Below, piece by piece: positions 5,431 to 6,643 of a stretch of 6,643 bases of DNA. The notes under the pieces were generated by a model. It was not told where the DNA came from. It saw only the letters and a program-made list of their open reading frames with translations, and did not search any database. Position 1 is the first letter of the stretch. Each line of letters opens with the position of its first letter. The stretch comes from Clostridia bacterium. GTDB taxonomy: Bacteria; Bacillota; Clostridia; Oscillospirales; CAG-272. The position numbers were made by a program, and so were the translations under genes. The stretch is taken from the NCBI GenBank assembly GCA_017455945.1, contig JAFTLM010000358.1:1-6643 (forward strand), read 5' to 3'.

Positions 5431-5437
5431 TTTTACT

Positions 5438-5446
5438 CTCCTCCTT
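5438..5446 (-). promoter_or_regulatory. Ribosome binding site of the membrane-protein gene
   Basis: Minus-strand AAGGAGGAG fills half of the 17-bp gap between the stop of the large repeat protein and the ATG at 5430. It sets this start and supports a shared transcript. Confidence 0.85.
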
Positions 5447-5447
5447 T

Positions 5448-6643
5448 TTATTCATATTCGCCCTGGCTGATGATAACCTCACAGGAGCCAACCTCGAACA
5501 AGCCGTCCGAGTCGGGATTGAAATCTCCCGTCAGCCACAAATACACGGTAGAGCTGTTGCCGTTGGAAACCTCAACTCCGTTAATCTCGGAGCTGTCGGC
5601 ACCGCCACGGGTAAAGTAACCGTCAAGTCGGTCAACCATACCCTCCAGGCCGTCATTTTTAGTATATGACAGCGTAGCGTTTATTTTTATCTTTTTTTCA
5701 ACGTCCTCTTCCAAAACGTAAGAGTTGACGTTTTCAATAACTATAGCATTTGCGTTTTCAACCTCGGGAGTGAAAACATCGTCTTCATACTGATGAGTGG
5801 AAGGATTCCACGTGCCCTGCTCAAAACCAAAGCTCATCGAACCCCAGGACACGTTTATCAAAACCACGGGCTCACCCGAATAATCGGCGTAGTATGTTAC
5901 CACAACTGAAACGTCGTGTGCCTGCATAGTTCCGCTTACTGTAGGCTTGTCAGGAGTAAAGCCTCCTATATCGGGCGAATCCACGCTATACTCCTCCCCC
6001 TCCGCAAGCTCGGCGGTATAGGCCTCATAGAGACTATCGCCGTTCTCTTTAACGTAGGTGATTGTAAGAACAAACTTATCCTGAGTGGGAGCGTTAAGTG
6101 TAAATACAGCTACCAATCTATGGTTTTGCGCGGTAGCTACTGCGGTATCCTCATAAATTCTGTTGCCGCCCAGATACCAGCCATCAAAGGTATAATCCTG
6201 TTTTTCCGGAGCGACAAAGTCAAAATACTCGCCCTCCGAATTGTATCCGTATATCTCGCCATAGGTTACCTCTCTTGTATCAACGACAACCTCGTCGATT
6301 ACAAACTCAACGGTATAAACGTTGGGAATACAGTAAACGGTAACAAGCACGCCGCCCTCTGTCATAGTCTCGCTTACAGAGGTCCAGTAGCTGTCGGGAG
6401 CATCCTCGGTTTTACCCTGGGTATATCCCTCTTTGTAGCCGTCGGGCAACTCTATAGTGTGTTCACACACGTTGCCAACTGCTATTTCTTCGGAAACAGA
6501 CTTGAGCTGTTCGCCTGTTTTGGCGTTCACGTAAATAACCGAGAAAATTCCGTTACTTGAACGGTATTCAACAGTAACCTCAATATTTTCGGCAACCATA
6601 ATTCCCTGCACCGTCTCTGAAACCTCTCCGTCAACGTAAGACA
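5448..6643 (-). CDS. Large surface repeat protein (MucBP-like and InlB-type repeats, TWNP module), 5'-truncated
   Basis: The C-terminal 398 residues or so of a larger protein; the frame stays open to the right edge, where it reads SYVDGEVSETVQGIM, so the true start and any signal peptide lie outside. A GTG at 6611 is only an internal valine. Modules in order are: the tail of one repeat ending VQGIMVAENIEVTVEY; a MucBP-like repeat (about 6551-6333, IYVNAKTGEQL to LVTVYC); an InlB/Listeria-Bacteroides-type repeat (about 6320-6096) with the FDGWYLGG hallmark; a second MucBP-like repeat (about 6077-5889) ending VSGTMQAHDVSVVVTYY; and a C-terminal module (about 5867-5466) with INVSWGSMSF and TWNPSTHQY, shared with the small secreted protein two genes downstream. 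MucBP and InlB repeats are typical of adhesins of Gram-positive bacteria. The protein ends SQGEYE with no LPxTG motif or membrane helix, so anchoring must be by another route. Confidence 0.85.
   Translation of the reverse strand, partial: SYVDGEVSETVQGIMVAENIEVTVEYRSSNGIFSVIYVNAKTGEQLKSVSEEIAVGNVCEHTIELPDGYKEGYTQGKTEDAPDSYWTSVSETMTEGGVLVTVYCIPNVYTVEFVIDEVVVDTREVTYGEIYGYNSEGEYFDFVAPEKQDYTFDGWYLGGNRIYEDTAVATAQNHRLVAVFTLNAPTQDKFVLTITYVKENGDSLYEAYTAELAEGEEYSVDSPDIGGFTPDKPTVSGTMQAHDVSVVVTYYADYSGEPVVLINVSWGSMSFGFEQGTWNPSTHQYEDDVFTPEVENANAIVIENVNSYVLEEDVEKKIKINATLSYTKNDGLEGMVDRLDGYFTRGGADSSEINGVEVSNGNSSTVYLWLTGDFNPDSDGLFEVGSCEVIISQGEYE
5466..5867 (-). other. C-terminal TWNP module of the large surface protein
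   Basis: About 134 residues beginning VVLINVSWGSMSFGF, with TWNPSTHQYEDD and ending CEVIIS. The spacing V-x-V-x-W, then about 10-14 residues, then TWNP-[AS]-TH-x-Y matches residues 57-83 of the small secreted protein; both also finish with a V-rich strand at the end. The middle segments differ: this copy has VENANAIVIENVNS where the small one has VTVTNHSNAAV. Treat as a shared fold, probable but based on a short motif seen by eye. Confidence 0.55.

Noticed and set aside
5916..6560. A 214-codon plus-strand frame antisense to the large surface protein
   Set aside because: The opposite strand encodes clear MucBP-like and InlB-type repeats; this frame has no domain and no ribosome site.

Overview
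The window looks like chromosomal DNA of a moderate-GC, Gram-positive anaerobe, most likely class Clostridia (Bacillota), possibly a gut Oscillospirales-type lineage. The basis is strong AGGAGG-type ribosome sites, short intergenic spacers, a MurR/RpiR regulator, and a cell-surface gene set with MucBP-like and InlB-type repeats. The taxonomic call is inference from gene style, not from a marker gene.

Layout. Positions 1-183 are a non-coding leader with a tandem A-rich 13-mer, hairpin-forming inverted repeats and a TATAAT box. It leads into a plus-strand MurR/RpiR-family regulator (184-1020). A shared bidirectional hairpin terminator (1026-1052) separates it from everything else, which is on the minus strand. 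Reading leftward on the minus strand from the right edge there are two transcription blocks.

Block A (6643 to 3743) is a surface-protein operon. It holds a large repeat protein truncated by the window edge (5448-6643), then 17 bp later a single-pass membrane protein with an acidic, Pro-rich repeat stalk (4354-5430), then 71 bp later a small secreted protein with a signal peptide (3743-4282). The large and small proteins share a C-terminal module marked by V-x-[IV]-x-W followed by TWNP-[AS]-TH-x-Y. This suggests related beta-sandwich modules at the surface, perhaps partners in one envelope structure. The gap 3494-3742 holds two hairpins, two perfect or near-perfect palindromes and the promoter of the next block.

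Block B (3493 to 1060) is a two-gene glycerol operon. It has a good sigma-A promoter, then glycerol kinase (glpK), then after a 1-bp gap an alpha/beta hydrolase of the monoacylglycerol lipase/lysophospholipase type whose ribosome site lies inside the end of glpK. Together they could release glycerol from monoacylglycerols and phosphorylate it to sn-glycerol-3-phosphate. The convergent RpiR-type regulator carries a sugar-phosphate-sensing SIS domain; whether it controls either block cannot be told from the sequence.

Most of the window is ordinary. The least explained part is the three-gene surface locus, above all the membrane protein with a cytoplasmic triple GY-x3-GE motif and a 48-bp tandem-repeat stalk.
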